Assembly: GCA_018065105.1 (NCBI GenBank) | Contig: JAGHTX010000043.1 | Coordinates: 1-39,606 of the forward strand | Reading direction: 5' to 3' | Source of the DNA: Bacillota bacterium | GTDB lineage: Bacteria; Bacillota_I; Bacilli_A; Erysipelotrichales; Erysipelotrichaceae | Length of the DNA stretch: 39,606 nt | Shown here: one piece after another, positions 25,216 through 33,860 of the stretch | Layout: each line of letters begins with the position of its first letter | Numbering within the stretch: position 1 is the stretch's first letter | Notes under the pieces: generated by a model | What the model saw: only the letters and a program-made list of their open reading frames with translations | The model's database searches: none | Told to the model about the DNA's origin: nothing | Program-made: the position numbers and the translations under genes

Positions 25216-25271
25216 CACGAATAAAAAAAAGAAAACTACAAATCAATATATAAAGAAAGAAGGATAAGAAC

Positions 25272-26198
25272 ATGACAATTTATAAAGGAATTACAGAATT
25301 AGTAGGAAACACACCATTAGTAGAAGTAACAAATTACGAAAAGGACAACGATTTACAAGCAACTGTATTAGTTAAATTAGAATACTTAAATCCAGCTGGA
25401 TCGGTAAAAGATCGTATTGCGAAGGCAATGATTGAAGATGCAGTAGAAAAAGGAATCTTAAAAGAAGGCGCTACAATCATTGAACCAACAAGTGGGAATA
25501 CGGGAATCGGATTAGCTGCTATGGCAGCCGCAAAAGGATTCAAAGCCATTCTAACTATGCCAGAAACAATGAGCGTAGAACGTCGTAATCTATTAAAGGC
25601 CTATGGGGCACAAATCGTATTAACACCTGGATCCCAGGGAATGAAGGGGGCTATTGCCAAGGCGGAAGAATTAGCCAAAGAAATTCCAAATAGCTTTATT
25701 CCTGGACAATTCACAAACCCTGTAAACCCAAAAACACACTTTGAAATAACAGGACCAGAAATTTGGAGAGATACAGAAGGAAAGGTAGACATCTTTGTAG
25801 CTGGTGTGGGAACTGGAGGTACAGTATCTGGAATTGGTGGATATTTAAAATCTCAAAACCCAGATGTTAAAGTGGTAGCGGTAGAACCAGCTGGTTCACC
25901 AGTGTTATCACAAGGACATGGAGGAGCTCACAAAATTCAAGGTATTGGAGCTGGATTTGTTCCAGATACACTAAACACAGAAATCTATGATGAAGTATTT
26001 CCGGTAGAAAACGAAGATGCGTTCGCCACTGGAAAAACAATCGCTAAAACAGATGGTATCTTAGTTGGTATTTCTTCTGGAGCCGCTCTTTATGCCGCAA
26101 CACAATTAGCTAAACGACCAGAAAATAAAGGAAAAACAATTGTAGCTTTATTACCAGATACTGGAGATCGTTATTTATCAACAGATTTATTCAAATAG
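25272..26198 (+). CDS. cysK: Cysteine synthase (O-acetylserine sulfhydrylase)
   Basis: The 308-residue protein has the CysK motifs in order: NTPLVEV, the PLP lysine K46 in [10 protein letters not shown], the [11 protein letters not shown] loop (72-82), the phosphate-binding [13 protein letters not shown], and the final SSGAAL. It makes cysteine from O-acetylserine and sulfide. The start has AGGA upstream. The nearby Cys-rich leader and the downstream Rrf2 gene point to sulfur-status control, and sulfur supply would matter in a cell with many iron-sulfur enzymes. Confidence 0.96.
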   Translation: MTIYKGITELVGNTPLVEVTNYEKDNDLQATVLVKLEYLNPAGSVKDRIAKAMIEDAVEKGILKEGATIIEPTSGNTGIGLAAMAAAKGFKAILTMPETMSVERRNLLKAYGAQIVLTPGSQGMKGAIAKAEELAKEIPNSFIPGQFTNPVNPKTHFEITGPEIWRDTEGKVDIFVAGVGTGGTVSGIGGYLKSQNPDVKVVAVEPAGSPVLSQGHGGAHKIQGIGAGFVPDTLNTEIYDEVFPVENEDAFATGKTIAKTDGILVGISSGAALYAATQLAKRPENKGKTIVALLPDTGDRYLSTDLFK

Positions 26199-26206
26199 GA
26201 CACATG

Positions 26207-26236
26207 AGACAAGCGAAAAGCTTGTCTTTTCTCTTT
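26207..26236 (+). terminator. Terminator after cysK
   Basis: AGACAAGC / GCTTGTCT stem with a GAAAA loop (26207-26227) followed by a T-rich run. Confidence 0.85.
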
Positions 26237-26238
26237 TA

Positions 26239-26267
26239 TTGACATTGTATATTTAGATTGTTAAAAT
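26239..26267 (+). promoter_or_regulatory. Promoter of the Rrf2 regulator gene
   Basis: TTGACA (26239-26244), a 17-base spacer and TAAAAT (26262-26267) lie 40 bases before the ATG. Confidence 0.7.
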
Positions 26268-26306
26268 AAATCATATATAAACGATAGGAATATAGGAGAA
26301 AAAGAT

Positions 26307-26732
26307 ATGAAAATTTCAACAAAAGGAAGATATGCATTACGTATGATGATTGATATCGCGAGTCATCAAGATGAAGGAAACATCTCTTTAAAAGACATCG
26401 CAAAGCGACAAGAAATTTCTATGAAATACTTGGAACAAATCGTTTCTCCTTTAACGCATGCTGGGCTGATTCGTTCGACTAGAGGAGCGCAAGGTGGGTA
26501 TTCTTTACTACGATATCCAAAAGACTATAATGCCCTAGAAATCATTGAAGCTGTCGAAGGAAAGCTTGCGGTCGTTTCTTGTCTGGAAACGCCAACCAAT
26601 GTTTGTCCACGTTATGCATCTTGTAGCACAATCCATATGTATGAAGGATTGAACAAGGTGATGCGCGATTATTTAGAAAAATTCACCTTACAAGATTTTC
26701 TTGATCAGGGGGTTAATGATTACGTTATTTAA
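26307..26732 (+). CDS. Rrf2-family transcriptional regulator (CymR/IscR type)
   Basis: This 141-residue protein starts MKISTKGRYALRMM, the typical Rrf2 N-terminus, with a winged helix (about 24-60, ending in RSTRGAQGGYSL) and three cysteines, Cys92, Cys100 and Cys106 (CLETPTNVCPRYASC), that could ligate an iron-sulfur cluster as in IscR. CymR proteins, which control cysteine synthesis, are close relatives but usually lack this triad. Its position after cysK suggests control of cysK or of Fe-S assembly. An own promoter is present. Confidence 0.9.
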   Translation: MKISTKGRYALRMMIDIASHQDEGNISLKDIAKRQEISMKYLEQIVSPLTHAGLIRSTRGAQGGYSLLRYPKDYNALEIIEAVEGKLAVVSCLETPTNVCPRYASCSTIHMYEGLNKVMRDYLEKFTLQDFLDQGVNDYVI

Positions 26733-26745
26733 AAAAGAGATAATG

Positions 26746-27144
26746 TCAGTTATCTCTTATTTTTATTTGAATAATCAGATTAAAAGAAACTTTGGTCATA
26801 TCTTTAAATACCAGGACTCTCTCTACTTCGTATACATGTTTTATTTTTCCACTCTTCGTTATGTACTTTTCTGCTTCGGTATCATAATATACAATTTCAA
26901 CCTCAGGCTGTTCTTTAACGCGCGTGAGTAAAACATGAATCGCATGATTTAATTCTTCCAAATCTGTTTCACTTAATTCAATTCTATCTTCTCGGAAACG
27001 ATTTGTATCCTCAATCTGGTCATCATATCCGGTAAGGGCTGCAAAAGGAGAAAATTGGGCAGCACGTTCTTCTAAACTCATATGTTTACGAGAATTTGAC
27101 TGATGATGGGGCAGATAAAGTATTTTCGCATATTTTGAATTCAT
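26746..27144 (-). CDS. YolD-like protein
   Basis: A 132-residue protein of the YolD family, recognised from the RAAQFSPFAALTGYDDQI motif near the N-terminus and a C-terminal beta-rich half. YolD-like genes typically accompany UmuC/DinB polymerases in Bacillota. Its ATG overlaps the polymerase stop as ATGA, so the pair is translationally coupled. Function in the cell is not well defined; a link to translesion synthesis is by association. Confidence 0.85.
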   Translation of the reverse strand: MNSKYAKILYLPHHQSNSRKHMSLEERAAQFSPFAALTGYDDQIEDTNRFREDRIELSETDLEELNHAIHVLLTRVKEQPEVEIVYYDTEAEKYITKSGKIKHVYEVERVLVFKDMTKVSFNLIIQIKIRDN

Positions 27145-28637
27145 GCCTTATGTCCTCCAATTAAGCGGTTTCTTTCTCTAGTGGTTGCTTCTTCTTCCAA
27201 ATCGGTTCCCTTAAGAATGGAATTTTTTCCATATTTATCTTTGATTTTTAAGATAGCTTCTTGAGCAGCACGCTCTCTTTTTAGAGCTTCTGCTTGTTGG
27301 GTTTCTTCTTCCTGAATTGAATCTATATTCGTAAATAAGTCATATTGCTCAAATTTTTTTTGTGGTTTACTTTGGTCTTCAGAAAGGACATGGAGTGCTG
27401 TTAAATGAAAACGACGAACGCTCAAGACTCTAGAAACAATACGATCGTATAACGCTAAACATCCTTTTTGAATGATTGTTGTAGAAGATGTGGGAGATTC
27501 AAAAGTATAGGTACCATGCGCTGATTTAGGAAGTTCTCTTCCGTACCAGTCCTTTTTTGTTTCTTTAATAAATTCAGCTTTTTCTACATCTTTTAGATTT
27601 TCGATGTCATAACCAACCGTTAGAACCATCTTATCGGTAACTAGTCTTTTTTTAACTAAATCTAGAGATAAGAGTTCAGCCATTTCTTTAAGAACGGTTC
27701 TTCCTTCTTCAAAACTATAAGGACGCATTAAGACTTGTCCTTGTCCTAAAGAATTGGATTCTGGTTTATACGCTTTAATCTCTTTGATTGTGCAAGGTTC
27801 CCATCCCCAGGCGTGATCGATTAATAATTCAGCGTTAACTCCAAATAACTTATATAATAGATCCTCATTTTCTAGGGAACAGAGTGCTATATCTCCCATG
27901 GTATACATACCATGTGCTTCCAGTTTTTTCGCATAACCTTTTCCCACTCGCCAAAAATCGGTTAATGGTTTATGTTTCCAAAGTTGTTCTCGATAGCTCT
28001 GTTCATCTAAATGGGCAATTCGTACACCATTTTTATCAGCAGGGATATGCTTGGCAACAATATCCATTGCGACCTTGCTCAGGAAGAGATTGTCAGCGAT
28101 TCCTGCGGTTGCGGTGATACCTGTTTCTTGTAAGACCTCTTGAATAATAGTTTTAGCTAATTCTTGGGCGCTCATTTTATAAACATGGAGATAACTGGTT
28201 ACATCCATAAAGACTTCGTCTATGGAATATACGTGAATGTCTTCGCTGGAAACATATTTATTATAGATATTGTAGATTCTTGTACTGTAATCCATATATA
28301 GAGCCATGCGTGGTTTTGCGATAATATAGCCCACAGCTAAATTAGGATTGTTGAGAATGTCCGTATTATGAAAAGAAGAGGAACGTAAAACATGTCCCGC
28401 TTTATATTCTCTTTGTTTGTTGATCTTAGTTATCTTCTGTATGACTTCGTATAATCGAGCACGCCCAGAGATTCCATATGACTTTAAAGAGGGAGACACA
28501 GCTAAACAAATGGTTTTTTCACTACGACTGGCATCGGCTACGACAAGATTTGTGGTAAGAGGATCCAGGTTTCGTTCTCGGCATTCAACAGAAGCGTAAA
28601 AGGATTTTAAATCAATCGCAATATATGTTTTTTTCAT
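27141..28637 (-). CDS. Y-family DNA polymerase (UmuC/DinB-like)
   Basis: The 498-residue protein has the Y-family motifs: AIDLKSFYASVECRERN at the N-terminus, the catalytic YSIDEVFMDV near residue 127, a helix-hairpin-helix-like ADNLFLSKVAMDIVAK region, and a little-finger domain (about 260-400). It carries out translesion synthesis. An in-frame extension to 28673 adds 12 residues not seen in the family. ATG 28637 sits only six bases after a TATAAT box, so the message would be leaderless. No LexA-like palindrome is visible upstream. Confidence 0.92.
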   Translation of the reverse strand: MKKTYIAIDLKSFYASVECRERNLDPLTTNLVVADASRSEKTICLAVSPSLKSYGISGRARLYEVIQKITKINKQREYKAGHVLRSSSFHNTDILNNPNLAVGYIIAKPRMALYMDYSTRIYNIYNKYVSSEDIHVYSIDEVFMDVTSYLHVYKMSAQELAKTIIQEVLQETGITATAGIADNLFLSKVAMDIVAKHIPADKNGVRIAHLDEQSYREQLWKHKPLTDFWRVGKGYAKKLEAHGMYTMGDIALCSLENEDLLYKLFGVNAELLIDHAWGWEPCTIKEIKAYKPESNSLGQGQVLMRPYSFEEGRTVLKEMAELLSLDLVKKRLVTDKMVLTVGYDIENLKDVEKAEFIKETKKDWYGRELPKSAHGTYTFESPTSSTTIIQKGCLALYDRIVSRVLSVRRFHLTALHVLSEDQSKPQKKFEQYDLFTNIDSIQEEETQQAEALKRERAAQEAILKIKDKYGKNSILKGTDLEEEATTRERNRLIGGHKA

Positions 28638-28643
28638 GGCTTC

Positions 28644-28673
28644 ATTATACACAAAAATACATATTTTAGACAA
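28644..28673 (-). promoter_or_regulatory. Promoter of the polymerase gene, near-leaderless
   Basis: On the minus strand, TTGTCT (28673-28668), an 18-base spacer and TATAAT (28649-28644) lie six bases before the ATG at 28637, so transcription would begin at or very close to the start codon. Confidence 0.5.
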
Positions 28674-28740
28674 AATAGAAAAATAGTCTGTACACGATAG
28701 TGAATTTGTATAGTAAAATAGCTACAAGGAGGCATACATT

Positions 28741-29067
28741 ATGAGTATTACAGTACATTTATTTTATAAGGGTGAAAATGGAAACGCCCAAAAATTTGCG
28801 CAAGAAATGGAAAGCAGTGGAGTGGCAGAAGCCATTCGTCAAGAACCAGGAAATCTAAGATACGATTACTTTATTTCTATGAAAGATCCAGAAACCGTAT
28901 TATTGGTAGATAGTTGGGAAAATCAAGAAGCAATTGATATTCACCACGATTCTCCAATGATGGCACAACTAGGTGCTTTAAGAGAAAAATACGATTTACA
29001 TATGGAAGCAGAACGTTTTGTGGAAGATAGCTTCACAGCACACGATACAAGCTTTATTCGTAAGTAA
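28741..29067 (+). CDS. Antibiotic biosynthesis monooxygenase (ABM) domain protein
   Basis: A 108-residue ferredoxin-like fold protein: a first strand (ITVHLFYKGE), helix with SSGVAEAIRQEPGNLRYDY, strand ETVLLVDSWEN and helix QEAIDIHH, which is the ABM/YgiN pattern. YgiN-type proteins act on quinols, others on heme or metabolites; nothing here identifies the substrate. It has a strong AAGGAGG site and is divergent from the polymerase. Confidence 0.8.
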   Translation: MSITVHLFYKGENGNAQKFAQEMESSGVAEAIRQEPGNLRYDYFISMKDPETVLLVDSWENQEAIDIHHDSPMMAQLGALREKYDLHMEAERFVEDSFTAHDTSFIRK

Positions 29068-29180
29068 GCAGGTTGACATAAAGTCTTATTTGTCAAATTA
29101 TGGATATTCGTTCCTAAGTATAAATAACCAAAGCTTTTAATAAATACTATAATAGAATCACAAATACGGAGGTATAGAAT

Positions 29181-29999
29181 ATGTCAGAATTTATCATCAA
29201 TGAAAAAGGGCAAGCGGTAGCACCAGCTACAGTGAAAATGACAGCGAAAGATTTTGAAAATAATAATAGAACAAGTGTGTATTGGTTAGGTGGCGGAGGA
29301 GCCATGATCAACTCACACGGAACTGTTATCATGATTGACCCATTACTAGAAGGATTTGATATGCCACTTCTTATCGATATGGTTATGGATGTGAAAGATG
29401 TACCACATGTTGAAGGTGTATTTGTTTCTCACGTAGACAATGACCACTATTCACGACCAACATTAAGAGACATCAAAGATGTAATCAAAGAAGTACACAC
29501 ATCACATTATGTAGCAGGATTAATGAAAGAAGAATGTGGAATTGAAGATGCGGTAGGTCATACTTGGTATGATAAAACACAAATCAACGATGTTGAAGTC
29601 GATTTCATGCCGGCAGATCACAACTGGCAAAATGGAATTGCGAAATATCAATATCGTGTGTGGGAAAAAGAAGAATACTTTGGATTCTATCTTCGTTGTA
29701 GAGATGCCAAAATTTGGTATGTAGGAGACAGTCGTTTAATGGATTATCAACTACAAATGGAAGAACCAGATGTAATCTTATTCGACTTTGCCGACAATCC
29801 AGTGCACATTGGATTAGCCGATGCCTACAAATTAGCGAATACATATCCAAACGCAAAATTAGTATGTATTCACTGGGGATGTGTAGATGCTCCTACAGCC
29901 TCTGCATTTAATGGAAATCCTCAAAACATCATCGATAATGTGGTAAATCCAGAACGTGTTATCGTATTAGCACCTGGTGAAGAATACATTGTAAAGTAA
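29181..29999 (+). CDS. Metallo-beta-lactamase-fold hydrolase
   Basis: The 272-residue protein has a beta-lactamase-like start (VYWLGGGGAMINSHGTVIMIDPLL), the metal motif SHVDNDHYS, a later PADHNW His, and WYVGDSR with the bridging Asp, followed by a C-terminal CIHWGC. The second position of the HXHXDH motif is Asp instead of His (HVDNDH), so the metal site may be altered. Relatives include UlaG-like lactonases, but the substrate is not clear. GGAGG lies before the ATG, and a terminator follows. Confidence 0.88.
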   Translation: MSEFIINEKGQAVAPATVKMTAKDFENNNRTSVYWLGGGGAMINSHGTVIMIDPLLEGFDMPLLIDMVMDVKDVPHVEGVFVSHVDNDHYSRPTLRDIKDVIKEVHTSHYVAGLMKEECGIEDAVGHTWYDKTQINDVEVDFMPADHNWQNGIAKYQYRVWEKEEYFGFYLRCRDAKIWYVGDSRLMDYQLQMEEPDVILFDFADNPVHIGLADAYKLANTYPNAKLVCIHWGCVDAPTASAFNGNPQNIIDNVVNPERVIVLAPGEEYIVK

Positions 30000-30013
30000 A
30001 ATATCTGTGAGTC

Positions 30014-30041
30014 AAAGTGCAAGAAATTGCACTTTTTCTTT
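30014..30041 (+). terminator. Terminator after the metallo-hydrolase gene
   Basis: AAAGTGCAA, loop GAAA, TTGCACTTT (30014-30035), then TTCTTTTCTT. Confidence 0.85.
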
Positions 30042-30097
30042 TCTTGTTCTTATTTGAAAACTATAATAAGTAAAGATAATTCGTAAGGAGACTTTTT

Positions 30098-31378
30098 ATG
30101 CCAAAGGTAAGTATTATCGTTCCTGTTTATAATGCCCAAAAGGTAATCGAACGATGTGTGAATAGTATTTTAGGACAAGAATATAAAGATTTTGAATTAT
30201 TATTGATGAACGATGGCAGCAAAGATGATTCTGCCAAAATATTAGATGAATTGGCCCAAACGGATTCTAGAGTACGTGTAGTGCACAAACAAAATTCTGG
30301 TGTCTCAAAAACGCGAAATTTAGCTATTTCTATGGCAAAAGGAGAATACCTTCAATTTCTTGATGCCGACGATTGGATGCGTTCAAATTCGACGAAGGAA
30401 TTAGTACGTGCGATGGAAGAAAACAAGGTAGATATGGTAGTTGCGGACTTTTATCGTGTAGTAGGGGAAAATCTATCAAGAAAAGGTTCGATAGGCGTAG
30501 ATAAACCTCTATCTCTGAAAGAATATGCGCAATACATGATGGATTCTCCAGCAGACTATTATTATGGCGTTGTTTGGAACAAACTATATAAGAAGAGCAT
30601 TATTGAACAGTTTGATTTAAAAATGGACCCAAATTTAAGCTTTTGTGAAGACTTTATTTTTAATCTGGAATATTGTTTACATTGTCAAACCATTTATCCT
30701 TTACCAGTTCCTATCTATTATTATGTGAAAACCGAAGGATCCTTGGTCAGTCAAAACGCAAACCTATCCAGTATTTATAATATGAAGATCAATGTCTTCA
30801 AATATTATGAAAAATTCTTCAAAGAAATATTAAATGAAGAAGAATATCGACAGGAAAGAATGGATATTGCCAAGTTCTATGTGATGGCCGCAAAAGATGA
30901 ATTTACCATTCCACTATTTCCAGGAACTAAGAAAATTGGGGAAGAAAAGAATCCAGTCTATTTTGATACCGAATCCAAAGATATTCCGACTCTACTATTT
31001 TATGCGAATAAGGCATATGATCGTTATCTAAATACAATCGCAGAAAAGCACAAACTGGATCTAAAAGATGTACTAGTCATTGATGCGATCTCTCGTTGTA
31101 AAGATAAGAATTTAAAAGCCGTTGAAGATTATACTGGACTATCGGGTCCACAAGTTATGTTAAGTATTCAAAAGCTTAGCTTAAAAGGCTATATTTCTTT
31201 GTTGAATGAAAGTTTAGAACTAGGCGTGCAGCTTGATTCTAGTGCTAAGACCATTTGTGAAAATATCAATCAGGCAAATGAAGATTTAGAAGCTTTGTTG
31301 AGTCAAAATATGTCACAGGAAATATTCAAAACAATGATTTCATCGAGTATTGATTGTTTAAAAGATTTCTTGAAATAA
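30098..31378 (+). CDS. Glycosyltransferase family 2 fused to a MarR-like winged helix
   Basis: The N-terminal part (residues 1-230) is a GT-A glycosyltransferase: VSIIVPVYNAQ, MNDGSKDDS, SGVSKTRN and the DXD motif in FLDADDW. The C-terminal part (about 300-426) does not look like a transferase. It reads like a MarR family domain: a helix (DVLVIDAISRC), a short helix (LKAVEDYTG), a recognition-type helix (SGPQVMLSIQKLSLKGYI), a wing, and a long final helix ending LSQNMSQEIFKTMISS...LKDFLK that fits the MarR dimerisation helices. Linking a sugar transferase to a DNA-binding-like domain is unusual. The basis is my motif reading, not a fold search. Good AAGGAG site; own terminator. Confidence 0.75.
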   Translation: MPKVSIIVPVYNAQKVIERCVNSILGQEYKDFELLLMNDGSKDDSAKILDELAQTDSRVRVVHKQNSGVSKTRNLAISMAKGEYLQFLDADDWMRSNSTKELVRAMEENKVDMVVADFYRVVGENLSRKGSIGVDKPLSLKEYAQYMMDSPADYYYGVVWNKLYKKSIIEQFDLKMDPNLSFCEDFIFNLEYCLHCQTIYPLPVPIYYYVKTEGSLVSQNANLSSIYNMKINVFKYYEKFFKEILNEEEYRQERMDIAKFYVMAAKDEFTIPLFPGTKKIGEEKNPVYFDTESKDIPTLLFYANKAYDRYLNTIAEKHKLDLKDVLVIDAISRCKDKNLKAVEDYTGLSGPQVMLSIQKLSLKGYISLLNESLELGVQLDSSAKTICENINQANEDLEALLSQNMSQEIFKTMISSSIDCLKDFLK

Positions 31379-31402
31379 GGGAGCAATCCCTTTTTGATTA
31401 TC

Positions 31403-31449
31403 AAAAAAAGAGCTGTAACGTAATGATTTCATTTTGTTACAGCTTTTTA
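31403..31449. terminator. Bidirectional terminator between convergent genes
   Basis: AGCTGTAAC (31411-31419) and GTTACAGCT (31436-31444), with A-tract and T-tract flanks. A weaker hairpin AGGGA / TCCCT at 31378-31395 precedes it for the glycosyltransferase gene. Confidence 0.8.
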
Positions 31450-31452
31450 AAG

Positions 31453-33162
31453 TTATACGCGTTTAAAAATTAGAAGGATGAATCCTACGATTAAGATTAG
31501 GAAAGAAAACCCAATAAGTAGTATGGTTGTTTCATCAATTTCTGAACTTTCTTCACTTACTTCTGTATTTTCTCTAAAATCTCCCTTTTCTTTATTCCTT
31601 GTTTCTTCCGAAAAGTCATGTTTTTTCATTTCCCTTTGTGTATCTAAAGAGAATTCTGCATCCGGCATTTCCATATCCATAGGTGGTTGTTCGCCTTCTG
31701 GTGGAGCAGGAATGTCTTGTGAATCAAAAGATTGATCATCGGGCGGTTCTGGTCTATCAAATGGAACTTGCTCATTTGGATTCTTTTGAAATGAATCCAT
31801 TCTATTCATACCTTGTTTGTTCATAAAACTGTTGGCATTTTCAAAAGTATTTGTGATTGTGTATTCAGAAACAGAATCACCGATATTCAATGTAACCGTA
31901 TCCCCTAATTGTAAGGATGGATCGCTTAGAATTACACAGGAGAAACTGGCAGGAATGGTTTCGGAAAGAATCGTTTCTTCTTGCGCATTGGTTAGGGTCA
32001 ATACACTACCGGCTGGCGAGTTAGAAACTGTGGTAATTAAATACCCTTGGCTGGATTGACTGGACATACCTTCTTGCATAGATGCACTTCCACAAGCGAT
32101 GATTCTTCCTCCTAGAATCATACATTCGCCACCCATTTCACTCGCATAATCAATGGCAGAAGATCCATTGTCGGGCACACTCACAAAGATATTTCCACCA
32201 CGAATAATAATATTTCCGTTTGAGTCGAGACCATCGGCATCTCTTCCGTTTTCATTGACAATGCGTATGTCTCCTCCACGAATGTCGAGTAAAGAAGAGC
32301 CATCTTTTGAAGTCGCATTGATTCCATCATCGCTAGGATGAATCTCGATGTTTCCTCCATCAATTTGAATGTTGATTGCTTCTATCCCTTCGTAACAAGA
32401 AGGAATCGAAATATTTCCGGATTCAATGTAGATAAAGGCATTGTTCTCATCATTGGAAGCACTCATTCCATCGTCACCGGCATGGATTGTTAAATCTAAC
32501 TGACAGATTCGAATACTATCGTGTGCATGAATTCCATCTTTCAGAGCATTGATTTCTATCTTTCCTCCGGTAAGAATTAGATCATCATTGCCTACAATAC
32601 CGTGTGCGTATTCACTATTTATGGTTAAGCTTCCTTGACCTTGAATGGTTAAATCATCTTTGGAATAGATCACACCATCTAAAGTAGTATCTTGCACGCC
32701 TTCGCCACTTGTTAGGGTATTCTGACTGTTTGGTGCTAGATTTAAAAATACTTTATCGGCTTGTTTAATATATAGAGCGCTTGTAGTACTGTTGGATATT
32801 TCTACACCATTGAATAAAATCCAAATCTTATCATCTCCATCCCCGTCCACAATAAGGCTTCCTTCTTTTAAAGAACCCGATATTTCATAATTCCCTGCAT
32901 ATACAATATGAATATCCTTCCCATCGTAATACGCTCCATTACCAGAAATATCAACGCTATTTTCGTGCATTTGAATGGTTGTACTTTGACTGGCATCCCA
33001 AATATCCTTTTTATCATTTGTAGAGAACATTTGTTCTTTTTCTTCTTCGTCCTTAATGACTGTGATTCCAAGTTTTTCACCATTTATGAATAAAAGAGTC
33101 AGGATAAGCATCAATACGGTAATGAAGATACAGAGTTTGTCTAAATGCTTACTTGTAGACAT
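31453..33162 (-). CDS. Cthe_2159-type beta-helix carbohydrate-binding membrane protein
   Basis: A 569-residue surface protein: N-terminal hydrophobic segment (about residues 10-25), a long repeated beta-helix-like body with repeating GDDGI / GGNI and DGMSASNDENN turns (about 100-400), a Pro/Glu-rich spacer (PPDDQ, PPEGEQPP), and a C-terminal membrane segment then KRV. This matches the Cthe_2159 polysaccharide-binding family. ATG 33162 is chosen, since AGGTGAG is well placed for it; the GTG at 33171 is less likely. It is the last gene of a three-gene minus-strand unit. Confidence 0.8.
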   Translation of the reverse strand: MSTSKHLDKLCIFITVLMLILTLLFINGEKLGITVIKDEEEKEQMFSTNDKKDIWDASQSTTIQMHENSVDISGNGAYYDGKDIHIVYAGNYEISGSLKEGSLIVDGDGDDKIWILFNGVEISNSTTSALYIKQADKVFLNLAPNSQNTLTSGEGVQDTTLDGVIYSKDDLTIQGQGSLTINSEYAHGIVGNDDLILTGGKIEINALKDGIHAHDSIRICQLDLTIHAGDDGMSASNDENNAFIYIESGNISIPSCYEGIEAINIQIDGGNIEIHPSDDGINATSKDGSSLLDIRGGDIRIVNENGRDADGLDSNGNIIIRGGNIFVSVPDNGSSAIDYASEMGGECMILGGRIIACGSASMQEGMSSQSSQGYLITTVSNSPAGSVLTLTNAQEETILSETIPASFSCVILSDPSLQLGDTVTLNIGDSVSEYTITNTFENANSFMNKQGMNRMDSFQKNPNEQVPFDRPEPPDDQSFDSQDIPAPPEGEQPPMDMEMPDAEFSLDTQREMKKHDFSEETRNKEKGDFRENTEVSEESSEIDETTILLIGFSFLILIVGFILLIFKRV

Positions 33163-33171
33163 TGGTCTCAC

Positions 33172-33843
33172 CTATCCCATATAGTCTCCATTGTAGCTAA
33201 CTAACATGGCGCTGTTTACTCCATTCATAGAAGAAATCGCATTGATAAAATCCGTATTATCTTTCTTTAGAAGGATTTCCATGTTTAATTCAATCAATCC
33301 GGCTTGTACGGATTTCGATTTTATAGAACAACGATCCACTTTTCTATTTAGATATTTGACAGCTTCGTTTTCCGCTTCACTGTTGGTACAAGAAAGAACG
33401 AAAATATAAGGCACTTTGTAGTTTTTACGATTCACAAAGAATAAAAGAATCAACCCGATTATAACACTTCCAACAACCGCCAAAGGAATCATACCGGAAG
33501 CTAAAATGATACCTGCTGCAATAGACCAGAACAAAAAGGCAATGTCCAAAGGTTCTTTGATGGCTGTACGGAATCGAACAATAGATAGCGCTCCGACCAT
33601 CCCTAAAGATAAAACTACGTTAGAAGTAACGGCCAAAATTACTTGAGAAGTAATCATGGTTAGGGCAATTAAAGTAACTCCAAAAGAAGAGGAATACATA
33701 ACTCCTCGATATGTTTTCTTATAGACAAGAAAGATGAATACACCAATCCCAAAGGCTAATACAATGGTTAATATCATATCGAACAGACTTACAGCTGCTA
33801 CATTTTCTAAGAAACTTGATTTAAAAATATCGCTAAATTTCAT
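33172..33843 (-). CDS. DUF4956 membrane protein
   Basis: A 223-residue protein with about four membrane segments in the first 130 residues (including LSLGMVGALSIVRFRTAIKE, the conserved DUF4956 core) and a cytosolic alpha-beta domain after. It is commonly found between VTC-domain and Cthe_2159/CotH-type proteins. It ends nine bases before the next gene's ATG and starts behind AGGAGG. No biochemical activity is known to me. Confidence 0.88.
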   Translation of the reverse strand: MKFSDIFKSSFLENVAAVSLFDMILTIVLAFGIGVFIFLVYKKTYRGVMYSSSFGVTLIALTMITSQVILAVTSNVVLSLGMVGALSIVRFRTAIKEPLDIAFLFWSIAAGIILASGMIPLAVVGSVIIGLILLFFVNRKNYKVPYIFVLSCTNSEAENEAVKYLNRKVDRCSIKSKSVQAGLIELNMEILLKKDNTDFINAISSMNGVNSAMLVSYNGDYMG

Positions 33844-33860
33844 ATTTATACTCCTCCTGC

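Noticed and set aside
25056-25253. 65-codon ORF before cysK
   Set aside because: It covers the consensus promoter and the leader region, has no ribosome site, and its frame differs from the Cys-rich leader, which does.
28638-28740. SOS (LexA) box before the Y-family polymerase
   Set aside because: No GAAC-N4-GTTC-type palindrome is visible in the divergent gap.
33163-33171. GTG start of the Cthe_2159-type protein
   Set aside because: The AGGTGAG site is placed for ATG 33162, not for the GTG within it.
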